Below, piece after piece: positions 1 to 6,831 of a stretch of 7,740 bases of DNA (the first letter of the stretch is position 1; the number at the start of each line of letters is the position of its first letter). The position numbers and the translations under genes were made by a program. The notes beneath the pieces were generated by a model. That model had not been told where the DNA came from and made no database searches. It saw nothing but the letters and a program-made list of their open reading frames with translations. Source of the stretch: Bauldia sp. (GTDB lineage: Bacteria > Pseudomonadota > Alphaproteobacteria > Rhizobiales > Kaistiaceae); NCBI GenBank assembly GCA_020442095.1, contig JAGRKY010000654.1:1-7740 (forward strand), in the 5' to 3' direction.

Positions 1-816
1 ATACATGCAGATCGCCGCGTCGTAGTCGGCGCGCGCCGACGGGTGGAACATCGCGTCGGCCGAGAGCGGCCCCTTCGCGTCGATCCCTTCGTCACGCAGC
101 CGCGCGAGCGCCGGGGCGATGACGTCGCGCTCCTCGGTGCCAAGCGTCCCGCCTTCGCCCGCATGGGGATTGAGACCGGCGACCGCCAGCCGCGGCGCCG
201 GAATAGCGAAGCGGCGCCGGAGGTCGGTATCGACGATCCGGCAGGTCTCGACGATCATCTCCTGGCTCAGCGCCCTGGGTACCTCGCCGAGCGGGATATG
301 GATGGTGACCGGAACGGCGCGCAGATCCGGCCCGGCAAGCATCATCGCCGGGCGGCCCGGTTCGCCGGTCCAGGCCGAGGAGAGGGTGCCGAGGAATTCG
401 GTATGGCCGGGATGCTGGAAGCCCGCCTTGTAGAGCGCTTCCTTGTTGATCGGATTGGTGACCATCGCCGCGGCCGCGCCTGAGCGGATATCGCCGACGG
501 CCCGCGCGATCGCCTCGATGACGGCGGCGGCATTCGCTTCCTCCGCGCGGCCGGGCTCCGCCGCGATCGCGGCCTGGAGGGGAACCACGGGAAGGGCCTC
601 GTCGAAGCGGGCGACGGCCTCTCCGGGAGAAACGGCGGCGATCGGGCAATCGAGCCCGAGGCGCCGCGCGCGATCTTCCAGGAAGCCCGGATCGGCGTAG
701 CAGTAGAAGGGCGGAAGCGGATTCCGGTGCCGGTCCAGCCAGACGGCGAGGGTGATGTCGGGACCTACACCGCCGGGCTCACCGATGGTCAGGGCAAGCG
801 GCAGTGTCTCAGGCAA
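1..816 (-). CDS. pdxA: 4-hydroxythreonine-4-phosphate dehydrogenase PdxA (3' end cut by window edge)
   Basis: PdxA oxidises 4-phosphohydroxy-L-threonine with NAD in the DXP-dependent pyridoxal phosphate pathway. It is a cytosolic, metal-dependent homodimer. The first 272 residues are present; the family is about 330-340 long, so roughly the last 60-70 are missing. Visible landmarks are the N-terminal TIGEPGGVGPDI (residues 10-21), TNPINKEAL (120-128), HPGHTEFL (135-142, substrate-binding His-Thr), IHIPLGEVP (172-180, first metal His at 173) and GLNPHAGEGG (214-223, second metal His at 218). The fragment ends in AICMY, just where the family's YHDQ motif with the third metal His should follow. 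The start is TTG at 816-814: GGGGGAG (828-822) lies 5 bases upstream, and no ATG or GTG lies in frame before the preceding surA stop. The nearby ATG at 830-828 is in another frame and stops after 13 codons. It is the last visible gene of the minus-strand string, 21 bases after surA. Identity is near certain; the start is likely. Confidence 0.95.
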   Translation of the reverse strand, partial: MPETLPLALTIGEPGGVGPDITLAVWLDRHRNPLPPFYCYADPGFLEDRARRLGLDCPIAAVSPGEAVARFDEALPVVPLQAAIAAEPGRAEEANAAAVIEAIARAVGDIRSGAAAAMVTNPINKEALYKAGFQHPGHTEFLGTLSSAWTGEPGRPAMMLAGPDLRAVPVTIHIPLGEVPRALSQEMIVETCRIVDTDLRRRFAIPAPRLAVAGLNPHAGEGGTLGTEERDVIAPALARLRDEGIDAKGPLSADAMFHPSARADYDAAICMY

Positions 817-821
817 GTGAT

Positions 822-828
822 CTCCCCC
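822..828 (-). promoter_or_regulatory. Strong ribosome binding site that sets the TTG start of pdxA
   Basis: On the minus strand this reads GGGGGAG and sits 5 bases before the TTG at 816-814. It is the main reason for choosing the rare TTG start, since the pdxA frame has no ATG or GTG between the surA stop (840-838) and the conserved GEPGG motif. It lies within the 21-base surA-pdxA spacer. Confidence 0.7.
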
Positions 829-837
829 ATTGCAGCA

Positions 838-1770
838 CTAGAGATACTGGATGATCGCCTTCTTGCGCAGTTCCTCCATGTACTCCTTGCCGAGATCCTT
901 GTTCTGCTCGAGCATCAGCTTGTTCTCGGCGTCGGCCACCGCGGCGGCATTGCTGTCGACGGACTTCGCCCGGCAGACCGCGATCAGCTGGTAGCCGGCA
1001 TCGGTCTTCATCGGCGACGTGGTCTTGCCGACCGCCGTGCCCTTGATCTCTTTCGCGTCGGGGCCGCTGAGTTCGTCGTCGGTCCGGCGCCCGAGATTCT
1101 TGACGACGACGCCCTTCAGCTGCTTCGCCATGGCGACGCTCTGGTCGCATCCCGGAAAGCGGCCGCGGAAGGCCTCGGCCTCACGCCGGCGCTGGCTGAG
1201 CAGGGCGCTGGACGAGCCCTTCGGGACGACGAAGATGATCTGCTGAAGGATATATTCGGTCGTCTTGATCTGGCCGCTGCCGCCGGATTCCTCGAACAGC
1301 GCGGCGGTGACGTCCGATCCCTTGACCGAGGCGCCGTCCATGTGGATCTTCACGTCGACCAGCGTCTGCCAGGTCATCTGCGCCTTGATGCGACGGCGCA
1401 GGGTATCGATGTTGACGCCCTGCGCGGCAAGCTCCGACTTGAGCTTGGCGGGCGTCATCTTGGTGCGCTTGGCGATGTCCTCGATGGCGAAATCGACACG
1501 CGATTCCGACACGCTGACGCCGAGCTTCGCGGCTTCGATGAACTGAAGGGTCTCGTCGATCAGTTCCTGGATGGCGGCCTTCTCGCCACCACCACCGGTG
1601 AGCTTGAGCAGGGCGGTGCGCTGGGCGATGTCGTAGGAGGTGATCGGCTGGTCGTCGACCTTGATACGGATCGAACTCGCCGCCGAGGCCACGCCGACGC
1701 CAAGAGCGGCCATGGCGACCGCCACAAACGCCGCCAAGCCGAGACGAATGGTGTGATGCATCATCTCCAT
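838..1770 (-). CDS. surA: SurA-type periplasmic chaperone (single degenerate peptidyl-prolyl isomerase domain)
   Basis: This is a likely periplasmic chaperone for outer-membrane proteins, 310 residues against about 430 for E. coli SurA, which has two parvulin domains. Residues 1-30 form a Sec signal peptide with a hydrophobic core at about 9-29 and a probable cut after ASA (28-30). Next comes a SurA-N-like helical domain: a short strand IRIKVDDQPIT (34-44) resembling the usual 'VNG.PIT..D' opening, then helices at about 45-160 rich in Lys, Glu and Gln. Residues about 165-270 have the size and position of one parvulin domain, but I cannot see its usual catalytic signature, so it may act only as a chaperone. 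The only two cysteines (208, 266) both lie in this part and could form a disulfide. A final helix covers 275-305. The start could also be the third or fourth codon (Met-Met); a weak AAGGA lies 12 bases before the first ATG. It follows lptD, as surA does in E. coli. The family call is good; the isomerase call is not supported. Confidence 0.85.
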   Translation of the reverse strand: MEMMHHTIRLGLAAFVAVAMAALGVGVASAASSIRIKVDDQPITSYDIAQRTALLKLTGGGGEKAAIQELIDETLQFIEAAKLGVSVSESRVDFAIEDIAKRTKMTPAKLKSELAAQGVNIDTLRRRIKAQMTWQTLVDVKIHMDGASVKGSDVTAALFEESGGSGQIKTTEYILQQIIFVVPKGSSSALLSQRRREAEAFRGRFPGCDQSVAMAKQLKGVVVKNLGRRTDDELSGPDAKEIKGTAVGKTTSPMKTDAGYQLIAVCRAKSVDSNAAAVADAENKLMLEQNKDLGKEYMEELRKKAIIQYL

Positions 1771-1789
1771 CCCTGTCTTGTTTCCTTCG

Positions 1790-1836
1790 GGTTCCTCGTC
1801 CCGGAGGGACGGCCGGCAATGCGGGCTGAAGGAACC
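1790..1836 (-). repeat. Inverted repeat with nested hairpin in the surA leader
   Basis: GGTTCCT (1790-1796) is perfectly complementary to AGGAACC (1830-1836). The 33-base loop holds a second stem, GTCCC (1798-1802) with GGGAC (1806-1810), around a 3-base loop. It ends about 20 bases before the surA start codon. No run of T follows on the minus strand, so it does not look like an intrinsic terminator. It could be mRNA structure affecting surA translation or stability, but no function is shown. Confidence 0.4.
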
Positions 1837-1866
1837 TGACTCTCCGAAATTCTCTGGGTCCAGTTC

Positions 1867-1909
1867 AGACCGGAAAATCGGGCAAAAGCGTGAACGAAGG
1901 CTCCGGTCT
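1867..1909 (-). repeat. Eight-base inverted repeat overlapping the lptD stop codon
   Basis: AGACCGGA (1867-1874) and TCCGGTCT (1902-1909) are perfectly complementary with a 27-base loop. Reading on the minus strand, the first arm begins inside the lptD TAG stop (1910-1908). The distal arm is followed by GAACTGG and not by a T tract, so a simple Rho-independent terminator is unlikely. A processing or 3'-end stabilising structure is possible. The match could also be chance in GC-rich DNA. Confidence 0.35.
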
Positions 1910-4319
1910 AATTGATCGAGGAGGAAACCGTACCTTCGGCCAGGGTCCGCAGCAGCAGCTTCACTGTCAGGGACCGATCCGGAATATCGATTCCGCGGGT
2001 CTCGCTATACGCGATCGAAAGCGTCACGCAGCTGTCGTCGTAGCCGATGCCGACCGTATCCTTGCGGAGCTGCGCCGCGTTGAAGTCGTAGACCGCCGTG
2101 CCGAACGCCCGCCACCGGTCGAAGAGCTCGACCGAGGCACCGGCTGTGATCTGCGAGGTCGGGGTCAGCTTGCCGGCGGTCGGCTGTTCGCGGGAGTAGA
2201 CGTAGGTGGCGTTGGCAGTGACCACGCCGACCCGCGTCGAGCCGCCGATCTCGCCATAGTTGACCGCGAAGTCCGCCTGGTCGAACCGGCCGCGCATCGA
2301 AAGCTGGGTGCCGTTGCCGGTCTCGAGGCCGATGCGCCCGACATAGTCGGAACTCTTCGATTCGAGGCCCGAATAGGCGCCGACGCCGGTGATGTCGTTG
2401 ACGGCGTAGGAGTTCTTGCCGGCGAGCATGTAGGACTGGCCGAACAGGCCATCCAGGGTCATGCCGCTGTCGAAGGTGCCGGAATAGTGGATGCCGTAGT
2501 TGACGCGCGTGCCACCCTCGACGCGGTCATAACCCGAGAACTTGTCCTCGCGCAGCAGCGTCGTGTCGTCGAAGATGAGGCTCTGGGCGTCGTCATTCTC
2601 AAGCTTGCCGGCGAGCGGCTCGTTGGGTCGCGCCACGATCTGGGCGATCGGCTCGAAGACGTGGCTGGAGCCGGGGAGGGATGCCAGGATCGGGTAGCTC
2701 CAGGTCGCGCCCGCGGTCGGCATGAAGCGGGTCGGCGTATCCTGGTTGGTCAGGCCCGCCGGAACGTCGCCTTCCGTATCGAGCGAGAAGACATCGCCGC
2801 GCAGCGAGCCGAAGGCGGTGACCACCTGGCCGCCGGGGATGATCATCTTCTTTTCCCAGGCGAGTTCCTCGGAGAGCCGGACATAGTCGCCGGCGAGGCC
2901 CCGGTAGTAAGTCGAACCATCCGCCGCGATGCCGTTATAGGCCGATGCGGCCTGGCCGTTGATGGTGAACGGATCGGCCTTCTCGCGCGACAGCGTCGTG
3001 AGGTTCGAGACGAGCGAAAGCTGGCCGCCGAGCACCGGGTTCTTGAAGATGTGGTTGCCGTCGATCACCGGCGTGATCACCGCCTGCCGTCCCTGCTGGT
3101 ATTTCGGCGCGAGATCGTCGGTCAGGACCTGGAAATACTCCGCCCGCGCGTCGAGGTAGTTCTGGTCCTCAAGCCGCGTCAGGTGGACTTCCGAGGTGGT
3201 GATCGAGGTGTCGTCGTTCAGGACGTCGTAGTCGCGGGTGAACGTCCGGTCGGTGCTGACCGTTCCGTCCCAGCCGAAGGTCCAGGCCTTGTTGATCGAG
3301 AAGCGGCCGGTCGACCGTATGCCGCCGCGCGATTCGTCCTGGGAGAAATTCCCGTGCTTGTAGGCGGTCTTGCCGTTCGCCAGCTTGTAGGGATCGGTCA
3401 GGAACTTCTCGGGGTCCTGCTGATTGATCCCGGCCATCTGCAATGTGTACTGGCCGCGGGCCAGGCGCTGGCGCCATTCCACCTCGCCCAGGAAGCCCTG
3501 GTACTGGTAGTATTTCGGCGTCAGCGTGACGTCGTAGCTCGGCGCCAGGGCGATGAAGTAGGGGGTCGCCACACTCCATCCGAGCGTGTCGGAGACGCCG
3601 ATGGCCGGGGCAAGGAAGCCGGTCTTGCGCTTCACCGAGGGATCGGCGGTGGTGAAGTAGGGGATCCAGGCCAGCGGCATTCCGAAGAACTCGAACGTCG
3701 CGTTGTGGAACTGGATCTCTTTTTCCTTGTCGTCGACGATGATCTTGGCCGACTTGACCTGCCACAGCGGCGGCTTCTCCGGATGCTCCTTACAGGGCTC
3801 GCACGCGGTGTAGACGCCGTTGTAGAAGACGGTCTGCTCGCCGCTGACGCGCTCGGCGCGCTCGGCGGCGAAATGGGTCTGGTCCGGGGTGTCGACGCGC
3901 AGCGAGTTGACGAAGCCGTCCCGGAAGTCGTCGGTGATGTCGATGACCTCGGCATAGACGACGACGCCGCTCGGATCCGTCATCTTCACGCCGCCGCTGG
4001 CGATCAGCTTGGAGGTCGTCTCGATATAGAGGACCTTCTCGGATTCGAGCGTGTAGCCGGAGTAGTAGATCTTGACGTTGCCGACCGCCGAAACCGTGTG
4101 GTTGTCGTAGTCGTAGACGAGCTGGTCGGACTCGACCAGCATCTGGGCATCGCGCTTGACCTTAACGTCCTGACCGAAGCCGAAGTCCTGGGCGCTAGAC
4201 GAAGATGAGAGAACGGGCGCGAACAGGAGCGCCGCCCCGGCGATCGCCGGCAACAGGGCGAAGCGGGCAAACGCCGCCTTCAACCCCATCAGCCCACGGA
4301 CGATTCCCCCGGTCCTCAT
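1908..4319 (-). CDS. lptD: LPS-assembly protein LptD (outer-membrane LPS translocon barrel)
   Basis: LptD is the outer-membrane barrel that, with the lipoprotein LptE, inserts lipopolysaccharide into the outer leaflet. The product has 803 residues, normal for alphaproteobacteria. Residues 1-43 form a signal peptide: a basic start, a hydrophobic core at about 20-37, and a cut near SSA-QD (43/44). Residues about 50-165 are the periplasmic OstA/LptA-like jellyroll, with repeated strands such as DQLVYDYDNHTVSAVGNVKI. The rest is the barrel, with FFGMPLAWIPYF (213-224) and GFLAP typical of the family. There are only three cysteines: the pair in TACEPCKEHP (173 and 176) and one near the C-terminus (764, in DDSCVTL). 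E. coli has four. The start is the ATG at 4319-4317: it overlaps the lptG TGA as ATGA, has GGAGG four bases upstream (4328-4324), and leads straight into the signal peptide. A start 36 codons earlier would lie inside lptG and bury the signal peptide. The stop is TAG. Confidence 0.96.
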   Translation of the reverse strand: MRTGGIVRGLMGLKAAFARFALLPAIAGAALLFAPVLSSSSSAQDFGFGQDVKVKRDAQMLVESDQLVYDYDNHTVSAVGNVKIYYSGYTLESEKVLYIETTSKLIASGGVKMTDPSGVVVYAEVIDITDDFRDGFVNSLRVDTPDQTHFAAERAERVSGEQTVFYNGVYTACEPCKEHPEKPPLWQVKSAKIIVDDKEKEIQFHNATFEFFGMPLAWIPYFTTADPSVKRKTGFLAPAIGVSDTLGWSVATPYFIALAPSYDVTLTPKYYQYQGFLGEVEWRQRLARGQYTLQMAGINQQDPEKFLTDPYKLANGKTAYKHGNFSQDESRGGIRSTGRFSINKAWTFGWDGTVSTDRTFTRDYDVLNDDTSITTSEVHLTRLEDQNYLDARAEYFQVLTDDLAPKYQQGRQAVITPVIDGNHIFKNPVLGGQLSLVSNLTTLSREKADPFTINGQAASAYNGIAADGSTYYRGLAGDYVRLSEELAWEKKMIIPGGQVVTAFGSLRGDVFSLDTEGDVPAGLTNQDTPTRFMPTAGATWSYPILASLPGSSHVFEPIAQIVARPNEPLAGKLENDDAQSLIFDDTTLLREDKFSGYDRVEGGTRVNYGIHYSGTFDSGMTLDGLFGQSYMLAGKNSYAVNDITGVGAYSGLESKSSDYVGRIGLETGNGTQLSMRGRFDQADFAVNYGEIGGSTRVGVVTANATYVYSREQPTAGKLTPTSQITAGASVELFDRWRAFGTAVYDFNAAQLRKDTVGIGYDDSCVTLSIAYSETRGIDIPDRSLTVKLLLRTLAEGTVSSSIN

Positions 4320-5404
4320 CCATCCTCCAGATGCAGGAGCACGGTGGCTCCCATCAAGATCGTCACGATTGCCGGAAGCCAAGCGGCGAGCGTTGGCGGC
4401 ACTATGCCCCCGCTCCCCAAATCCCAAGCAATCTTTGAAACAACATAAAGCATGAAGCCTATGCCGACGCCAGCCAAAATCATGTTTCCCAACTCGTTCG
4501 AGCGGGAGAATCGGAGGGATACGATGGCAGCGATCAGCACCATTGCCAACAGGACCACGGGACGCGAAAGCAGCGTGTTGTAACGCAGCTCGTAGCGGGA
4601 GGAGGGCAACCCCGCCCGCTGCGCCGAATCGATGATCTGCGGAAGTTCCCAGAAAGACGTTGATTCAAGGTTATCAAAGGCTTCGCGGACCTGGCCGGCG
4701 GTGAGCGTGGTCGGAAGCCGGTAAAATTCCTTCCGAAGCGGCTTTCGGTCCGGTGCCGTTATAGTGGCATTCTTGATCTGCCACTCGCCTGGCTGGTAGT
4801 GTGCTTCCTGTGCATCGATCCGCTCCAAAAATACGCCGCCCTCGCCGAACACGAAGGCGGTGACCCCGGAAAGGGAAGTTCCGCTGTCGTAAGTCCGCTG
4901 AGCGCCGATGATCGATTCGCGTCCCTCGCCCGCCTGGCGCAACCACATGGGTTCGTCGCTCTTCGTGCTTCCCCCATTGCGTGCAAGGACGACCGCCGAG
5001 ATCTCGTCCGAGGTTTTCCGCAGGGCGGTGGAGATCGGGTTGTAGACCGTCGTCGCAACAATCCCGAAGATAAGTCCGACAATACAGGCCGGCAGCAGGA
5101 ACTGCCACGCCGACAGACCGGCGGCGCGGGCGATGACCACTTCGAGGCGGCGGTTGGCGAGGACGAAAGCCGCGATCGACCCGAACAGGGTGGTGAACGG
5201 CATCACCTCCTCGCAGATGCTCGGCACGCGGAACAGCGTGAGGATCAGCACCTGGCCGGCATCGAACTCGTCGGCGCGCAGCGAGCGCGTGAAAAATTCA
5301 AGGTAAGTGATTGCGAAGATGAGGAAAAAGAAGAAGACGAAGATCGCCACGACGAGCAGGGCGAACTGGCGCGCGAAATATAAGGCGAGGGTCTTGCCGA
5401 TCAT
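4316..5404 (-). CDS. lptG: LPS export ABC transporter permease LptG (YjgP/YjgQ family)
   Basis: LptG is one of two permeases that, with the LptB ATPase dimer, extract lipopolysaccharide from the inner membrane and pass it to LptC and LptA. Its 362 residues match the family. Membrane segments are at about 12-34 (very Phe-rich), 64-84 and 99-121, followed by a periplasmic beta-jellyroll at about 125-265, then segments at about 281-298, 307-325 and 334-357. The coupling-helix region reads ANRRLEVVIARAAGLSAWQF (83-102), the usual place for contact with LptB. It starts 10 bases after the lptF stop without a clear Shine-Dalgarno, which suggests translational coupling, and its TGA overlaps the lptD ATG. 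The 3' half (about 4381-4980) is less GC-rich by hand count (about 59%) than a sampled stretch of lptD (about 66%), with more codons such as TCA, TCT and CTT. The split between LptF and LptG names rests on gene order and length. Confidence 0.93.
   Translation of the reverse strand: MIGKTLALYFARQFALLVVAIFVFFFFLIFAITYLEFFTRSLRADEFDAGQVLILTLFRVPSICEEVMPFTTLFGSIAAFVLANRRLEVVIARAAGLSAWQFLLPACIVGLIFGIVATTVYNPISTALRKTSDEISAVVLARNGGSTKSDEPMWLRQAGEGRESIIGAQRTYDSGTSLSGVTAFVFGEGGVFLERIDAQEAHYQPGEWQIKNATITAPDRKPLRKEFYRLPTTLTAGQVREAFDNLESTSFWELPQIIDSAQRAGLPSSRYELRYNTLLSRPVVLLAMVLIAAIVSLRFSRSNELGNMILAGVGIGFMLYVVSKIAWDLGSGGIVPPTLAAWLPAIVTILMGATVLLHLEDG
4324..4328 (-). promoter_or_regulatory. Shine-Dalgarno of lptD inside the lptG 3' end
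   Basis: GGAGG on the minus strand lies four bases before the ATG at 4319-4317, within the last codons of lptG. It supports the ATGA-overlap start for lptD and coupled translation of the two genes. Confidence 0.7.
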
Positions 5405-5414
5405 GCCGCCGCGC

Positions 5415-6602
5415 TCACCCGCCGCTGGTCGCCACCGAGGCCACGGGAATCCGCAGCATGCGCTTCACCCGAGCCGTAACCTTGTCGCCGAAAATGAGGA
5501 GCTTTTCGGGCGGGCGCGGCTGGATGCCGATCAGGATCAGCGCCACGCTGATGCCGATGGCGACGATCGGCAGCATGAACAGGGCGATCGCAGCGATCGT
5601 GCTTTCGCCGGAGGCGACGCTCAGGGTGAAGCTCAGCCCGGCGATGATCAGCGCCGAGCCGCTGGCCATGGCGATGGTGGTCGACCGGCTCTGGCGGGTC
5701 GTCTCCGCCTGGCTGAGGAAAACCAGCGGCAGAAAGGCGAAGACCAGGGCGTTCAGCGGCGTCGTGAAACGGGTGTAGATCTCCTGAAGGTAGGTCTCCG
5801 GCTTCCGCTGGTAATATTTGTCGTCGGGGTCCGGGCTGAAGAGGTAGGAAGTAGGCCGTTCGCGGGGTCGATAGGGCGGCGCCTCGCTCTTGCTGGAATA
5901 GGTCGAGAGATCGAAGGCGTAGGACGAGAACTGGATGATCGAAATGGTCTTCTCCTTCTCGTTCCGGCGCTGGATCGTGCCGTCGCTCATCACCAGGAAG
6001 ACGCCGACCTGGCTGTCGAGCACGGCGCCGCGTTCGGCGAGATAGACCACGGTTTCGTCGGGATCCCGGCTGTCGGTCATGAAGATGCCGCGCAGCGTCC
6101 CGTCCGGTGCGCGCTGGCGAAGCTGGAAGATCAGATTGTCCTCGAGTTCGATGAATTCGCCTTCCTTGAGGATCGAGGTGAGGACGTTGCCCTGGACGTT
6201 GGTGATCGTCTCGCGCCAGAGTCGGAGCGACAGCGGCGACAGGTAGAGGGTCATGGAAGCCATGAACAGCGTCACGCCGACGGCGGTGAGCAGCACCGGC
6301 TTGAGCAGCGACCACTGACGCGTGCCGGTGGAATTGATGACCGCCAGCTCGGAGCCGTCATTCAGGCTGTTGAAGGTGTAGATGACGGCGATCATCATCG
6401 CCACCGGGGCGACGACGGTGGCGAGCGGCGGGAGCAGCAGCAGCGTCACCTGGAAGAAGGTGATCAGCGTCTGGCCCATCGCGGAAACGAGGTCGAACTG
6501 CCGGAGCGCTTGCGTCAGCCAGACCGTGGTGGTCAGGGCGACAAGGCTGAGGACGAAGGCGCGGACCAACTTTCCAAGGATGTAGCGCTCAATGAGCTTC
6601 AT
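5415..6602 (-). CDS. lptF: LPS export ABC transporter permease LptF (YjgP/YjgQ family)
   Basis: LptF is the partner of LptG in the LptB2FG complex that powers lipopolysaccharide export from the inner membrane. The 395 residues show membrane segments at about 12-32, 49-76 and 99-122, a periplasmic jellyroll at about 125-275, and segments at about 281-299, 308-329 and 337-360, followed by a basic cytoplasmic tail (361-395). The family signature after the second segment reads LNDGSELAVINSTGTRQWSL (80-99). The start MKLIERYILGKL is typical of LptF (short amphipathic helix, then the first membrane segment). The Shine-Dalgarno is weak: CAGGAG lies far upstream and only GGAAC is close. It is the first gene of the minus-strand string and is divergent from pepA, an arrangement also found in E. 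coli. A candidate promoter lies about 40-70 bases upstream. The stop is TGA, 10 bases before lptG. Confidence 0.95.
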   Translation of the reverse strand: MKLIERYILGKLVRAFVLSLVALTTTVWLTQALRQFDLVSAMGQTLITFFQVTLLLLPPLATVVAPVAMMIAVIYTFNSLNDGSELAVINSTGTRQWSLLKPVLLTAVGVTLFMASMTLYLSPLSLRLWRETITNVQGNVLTSILKEGEFIELEDNLIFQLRQRAPDGTLRGIFMTDSRDPDETVVYLAERGAVLDSQVGVFLVMSDGTIQRRNEKEKTISIIQFSSYAFDLSTYSSKSEAPPYRPRERPTSYLFSPDPDDKYYQRKPETYLQEIYTRFTTPLNALVFAFLPLVFLSQAETTRQSRSTTIAMASGSALIIAGLSFTLSVASGESTIAAIALFMLPIVAIGISVALILIGIQPRPPEKLLIFGDKVTARVKRMLRIPVASVATSGG

Positions 6603-6643
6603 GCGTTCCGGCCGGTTGGGCTCCTGACTACCCGTAGCGGGGG

Positions 6644-6671
6644 ATTATGGTCCGAATGATGGACGAAGCAA
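6644..6671 (-). promoter_or_regulatory. Candidate promoter for the lptF-lptG-lptD string
   Basis: On the minus strand there is TTGCTT (6671-6666) as a possible -35 box, a 16-base spacer, and CATAAT (6649-6644) as a -10 box with five of six matches to TATAAT. Transcription would begin near 6636, giving a leader of about 35 bases before lptF. The -35 match is weak (three of six). The position in a divergent gap is right, but this was found by eye only. Confidence 0.4.
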
Positions 6672-6707
6672 CCGGGCCCGAAAGAAACCCGGAATGTCGC
6701 CGGAATG
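6672..6707. repeat. Small inverted and direct repeats between the divergent promoters
   Basis: CCGGG (6672-6676) pairs with CCCGG (6688-6692), and CGGAATG occurs twice (6690-6696 and 6701-6707), 11 bases apart, close to one helical turn. The cluster lies just upstream of the candidate lptF -35 box. It could be a binding site for a regulator, but repeats this short are common by chance in GC-rich DNA. Confidence 0.2.
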
Positions 6708-6763
6708 CCAAAAGTCCCCGAAATCCCTTGCGTTTATGGTCCCGCTTCGGGAAGAGTGCCTCC

Positions 6764-6792
6764 CTCACAAATGCAAACCTGCGGACCTATAT
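6764..6792 (+). promoter_or_regulatory. Candidate promoter for pepA
   Basis: CTCACA (6764-6769) matches TTGACA at four of six positions. A 17-base spacer separates it from CTATAT (6787-6792), the form of -10 box often seen in alphaproteobacterial housekeeping promoters. A start near 6799 would leave a leader of about 32 bases before the pepA ATG. Found by eye; spacing and position are good. Confidence 0.5.
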
Positions 6793-6818
6793 CCTCGCGA
6801 CGCATGTCCGCCAACGCT

Positions 6819-6823
6819 GGTGA
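6819..6823 (+). promoter_or_regulatory. Ribosome binding site of pepA
   Basis: GGTGA, part of the AAGGAGGTGA complement of the 16S rRNA tail, lies eight bases before the ATG at 6832. It supports that start over the in-frame GTG at 6820-6822, which overlaps it. Confidence 0.5.
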
Positions 6824-6831
6824 TTCCCTCG

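Noticed and set aside
92..649. A 185-codon minus-strand frame and other frames over the pdxA region.
   Set aside because: They are out-of-frame readings of pdxA. The true frame opens with TTG and runs off the window edge, so it is easy to miss, but it carries the PdxA motifs.
727..1839. A 370-codon plus-strand frame opposite the surA-like gene.
   Set aside because: It is in codon register with surA and explained by scarce TTA, CTA and TCA codons. It runs through the surA signal peptide and the surA-pdxA spacer with no recognisable domain.
1790..1909. An intrinsic terminator between lptD and surA.
   Set aside because: The inverted repeats are not followed by a T-rich tract on the minus strand, so termination is not supported.
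1890..4208. A 772-codon open frame on the plus strand, antisense to lptD.
   Set aside because: Its codons are in exact register with the lptD codons, so it is stopped only where lptD uses TTA, CTA or TCA, which are rare in this high-GC gene. The translation is Arg/Asp/Val/Leu-rich and resembles no protein family, while lptD matches its family throughout.
4320..4427. A 36-codon upstream extension of lptD.
   Set aside because: It lies wholly inside lptG and would place a non-hydrophobic stretch before the signal peptide. The ATG at 4319 has GGAGG and an ATGA overlap.
5307..6659. A 450-codon plus-strand frame opposite lptF.
   Set aside because: It is in codon register with lptF and rich in Arg, Asp, Glu, Gly and His, the typical composition of an antisense shadow. 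LptF is clearly the real gene.
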